Positions 6,448 to 8,149 of a stretch of DNA of 8,149 nt are shown here, piece by piece (the stretch's first letter is position 1; the number at the start of each line of letters is the position of its first letter). The notes under the pieces are model-generated. The model was given only the letters and a program-made list of their open reading frames with translations. It was not told the DNA's origin and did not search any database. The translations under genes were made by a program, and so were the position numbers. The DNA is from Desulfobacteraceae bacterium (GTDB lineage Bacteria > Desulfobacterota > Desulfobacteria > Desulfobacterales > Desulfobacteraceae): contig JAFLJU010000320.1 in NCBI GenBank assembly GCA_022712835.1, positions 1 through 8,149 of the forward strand, read 5' to 3'.

Positions 6448-7602
6448 ATGGAAATAGTTGGAATCGATGTCGGTTTTGGATATACAAAAGCATATAATGG
6501 AAAGAACTCCATCATTTTTAAATCCCTTATCGGTGATGCCACTGACATTCAATTCCGCTCTTTTCTCGGGGAAGAAGATACCAGCGCCAACCTGCATATT
6601 ACCTTAAATGACAAAACCTATTTTCTGGGCAGTTACGCAGAACAGCAGTCCAATATTGCTGAGTTTACCCTTGACCAGGAAAAACTCATTGAAAATTTTG
6701 TCAAAATTCTTGCCATCACCGCAGCTGGCATCTGTAGTGACTCAACAGGCCCTATCAATGTAGTGACGGGCCTTCCCGTGGGATACCTCAAACGCGATTC
6801 CCGGCGATTAAAAGAAATAATCCAGGGAACCCATGAGATCACCTATCACAATGCAAACGGAAAAGATGAAACCAAACGGATTCACATTGACAAAATTCAT
6901 GTGATTCCCCAGCCCATTGGATCCATTTTCAATTTGATTTTTGATGAATATGGCAAGATAAAAGACAAAGCCCTTGCCGTCCAGAAACTGGGTGTGGTGG
7001 ATATCGGGTTTAAAACCACGGATTTTTCCATATTTGACCATCTTCAATACATTGAACGGGGTTCATCCACCATGGACACCGGTATTTCAAAATGTTTCGG
7101 CGTATTTGCCAACAAGTTAAGACAGGAAAGTAATATTAATATTGAATTGTACCGAATCTTTAAATTTGTAAAGGCGGGTATGATTAAGATCAAGGGCAAA
7201 GAATTTAATATCAACAACCTTAAAAAAAGGGTCTATACCCATGCGGCCACAGCCATTGCATCGGACCTGAACCGATTGTGGGAAAATGACTGGGATATCG
7301 ATTCCATTATCCTGTCCGGCGGTGGCAGTGTGGAACTTGCCGAATACCTTGCCCCCAATATTGAGGGCAATGTGATTCCCATCCCTAAAGACATTGATGC
7401 CCGGTTTAACAATGTCCAGGGGTACTGCAAATTCGGCAAATATAAATGGGGCAATGCCCAGGCCACCCCAGAAAAAAAAACAAACGCCCCGGATTCCACC
7501 CCATCCAAAACCCCTGATAATTCAGGAGAACCCCCCGAGACACTGGCGGCCAACGAGGATAAAGCCTCAAAAGGCCTTTCCTGGCTTCGACGGAAAGATT
7601 AA
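6448..7602 (+). CDS. ParM/StbA-class actin-like ATPase with low-complexity C-terminal tail
   Basis: An actin-fold ATPase of the kind that forms filaments in plasmid segregation (ParM, Alp) and in chromosomal homologues of less certain role. In numbering from the upstream ATG at 6442 (add 2 to numbers from 6448), phosphate loop 1 is GIDVGFGYTK (7-16, Asp9), VVTGLPVGYLK (107-117) follows, phosphate loop 2 is VVDIGFKTTDF (185-195, Asp187), and the adenosine loop is ILSGGGS (290-296). A spacer rich in Pro, Thr, Ser, Asn and Lys (about 338-375) leads to a basic, Trp-containing end, GLSWLRRKD. The core resembles the ALP_N/ParM families more than MreB, FtsA or Hsp70. The start at 6448 is chosen because GGGGGAGG is seven bases upstream; 6442 would add two residues. 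No ParR-type DNA-binding adaptor or iterated parC-like repeats are visible on either side. larB follows after 11 bases, so the two are probably co-transcribed. Substrate or cargo unknown. Confidence 0.85.
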   Translation: MEIVGIDVGFGYTKAYNGKNSIIFKSLIGDATDIQFRSFLGEEDTSANLHITLNDKTYFLGSYAEQQSNIAEFTLDQEKLIENFVKILAITAAGICSDSTGPINVVTGLPVGYLKRDSRRLKEIIQGTHEITYHNANGKDETKRIHIDKIHVIPQPIGSIFNLIFDEYGKIKDKALAVQKLGVVDIGFKTTDFSIFDHLQYIERGSSTMDTGISKCFGVFANKLRQESNINIELYRIFKFVKAGMIKIKGKEFNINNLKKRVYTHAATAIASDLNRLWENDWDIDSIILSGGGSVELAEYLAPNIEGNVIPIPKDIDARFNNVQGYCKFGKYKWGNAQATPEKKTNAPDSTPSKTPDNSGEPPETLAANEDKASKGLSWLRRKD

Positions 7603-7613
7603 AGGCAAGCCCC

Positions 7614-8149
7614 ATGAACCAAGAAACACTCACGAAACTTTTGTCCCAGGTGGCAAAGGGAGGCTTAAGCGTTACAGATGCGGCCAGTCAATTCAAGGAT
7701 CTTTCCTTTGAAGACATTGATTTTGCCCACATTGATCATCACAGATCTTTGCGAAAAGGATTTCCCGAAGTGATTTTCGGCATGGGAAAAACAAGTGATC
7801 AGATCATTGGTATCCTTGAACGAATGGTCTCAAAAGAAGAAATCATCCTGGTGACCCGGATTGATCAAGAAAAGGCCACGGCTGTAAAAAAGAGTTTGCC
7901 CACAGCCGTTTATTTTGAAGATGCAAAACTTCTAAGAATTCAAAAAAAAGTGCCCCTTGTCACAGGATTTGGAAAAATCCTCATCATCTCGGCTGGCACC
8001 TCTGATATTCCCGTGGCAAAAGAAGCATCCCTCACGGCCCAGGCCATGGGAAATGAAGTGGAGACACTTTTTGATGTCGGTGTTGCCGGAATTCACAGAC
8101 TATTTGCCCATAAGGACATAATTTTTGAAGCCAGTGTGATCATTGTGAT
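7614..8149 (+). CDS. larB: Nickel pincer cofactor biosynthesis protein LarB, cut at the right edge
   Basis: LarB carboxylates the pyridinium ring of nicotinic acid adenine dinucleotide and releases AMP. This is the first step toward the nickel-pincer nucleotide used by lactate racemase and related LarA-type enzymes. The domain is related to PurE (AIR carboxylase). 178 codons are present of a usual length near 250, with the 3' part beyond the edge. Recognised motifs are the N-terminal LarB signature HRSLRKGFPEVIFGMGKT (43-60), ILVTRI (78-83), IISAGTSDIPVAKEA (124-138), and ETLFDVGVAGIHRL (150-163). The region holding the catalytic Cys reported for LarB near the C-terminus is outside the window, so activity cannot be judged. 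The ATG has AAAGG (7601-7605) eight bases upstream, overlapping the stop of the preceding ParM-like gene, which suggests co-transcription and possibly translational coupling. LarC and LarE are not visible and may follow. Confidence 0.94.
   Translation, partial: MNQETLTKLLSQVAKGGLSVTDAASQFKDLSFEDIDFAHIDHHRSLRKGFPEVIFGMGKTSDQIIGILERMVSKEEIILVTRIDQEKATAVKKSLPTAVYFEDAKLLRIQKKVPLVTGFGKILIISAGTSDIPVAKEASLTAQAMGNEVETLFDVGVAGIHRLFAHKDIIFEASVIIV

Noticed and set aside
7394..7711. Plus-strand frame overlapping the end of the ParM-like gene and the start of larB
   Set aside because: It overlaps two real genes in a different frame, and its Pro/Lys-rich translation mirrors the low-complexity tail. It is not a separate gene.
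1..8149. CRISPR array, tRNA or rRNA gene, insertion sequence, phage or integrase gene
   Set aside because: No regularly spaced repeats, no recognised cloverleaf or rRNA motifs, and no transposase or integrase signatures were seen on either strand.

Overview
The window looks like chromosome of a sulfate-reducing deltaproteobacterium of the Desulfobacterales type (Desulfobacter/Desulfobacula-like). That is an inference. It rests on the moderate-to-low GC, a large PAS-rich hybrid histidine kinase with a periplasmic solute-binding sensor domain, a free-standing family-3 solute-binding protein, and the pairing of cmoA/cmoB with larB. No single marker gene in the window settles the taxonomy.

Left part (1-4466), visibly AT-rich: the first six codons of a minus-strand gene run off the left edge (18..1). 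A 283-base intergenic region separates it from a 965-residue hybrid histidine kinase (302-3199, TTG start). About 500 bases without a convincing gene follow, holding one 52-codon ORF of unknown status and a good sigma70-type promoter. After that comes a small secreted solute-binding protein of the SBP_bac_3 family (3696-4466). The kinase's sensor domain and the solo protein belong to the same fold family, and no permease gene is present, so the pair may have a sensory rather than a transport role (inference).

Middle (4511-6259), minus strand, more GC-rich: cmoA followed by cmoB, the two-gene pathway for the 5-carboxymethoxy (cmo5U34) modification of tRNA wobble uridine. CmoA makes carboxy-S-adenosylmethionine from SAM and prephenate. 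CmoB transfers the carboxymethyl group to 5-hydroxyuridine-34. The Cx-SAM-binding residues of CmoB fall at the same residue numbers as in the E. coli enzyme.

Right part (6448-8149), plus strand, divergent from cmoA: an actin-like ATPase of the ParM/StbA class with a low-complexity tail, then after 11 bases larB, an enzyme of nickel-pincer nucleotide cofactor synthesis, cut by the right edge. A ParM-like gene with no visible ParR adaptor, apparently co-transcribed with larB, is the oddest arrangement here. No tRNA, rRNA, CRISPR array, insertion sequence or phage gene was seen. I did not find a clearly new system. The ParM-like/larB pairing, the orphan sensor/solute-binding protein pair and the uncharacterised stretch 3200-3695 are the places to look.
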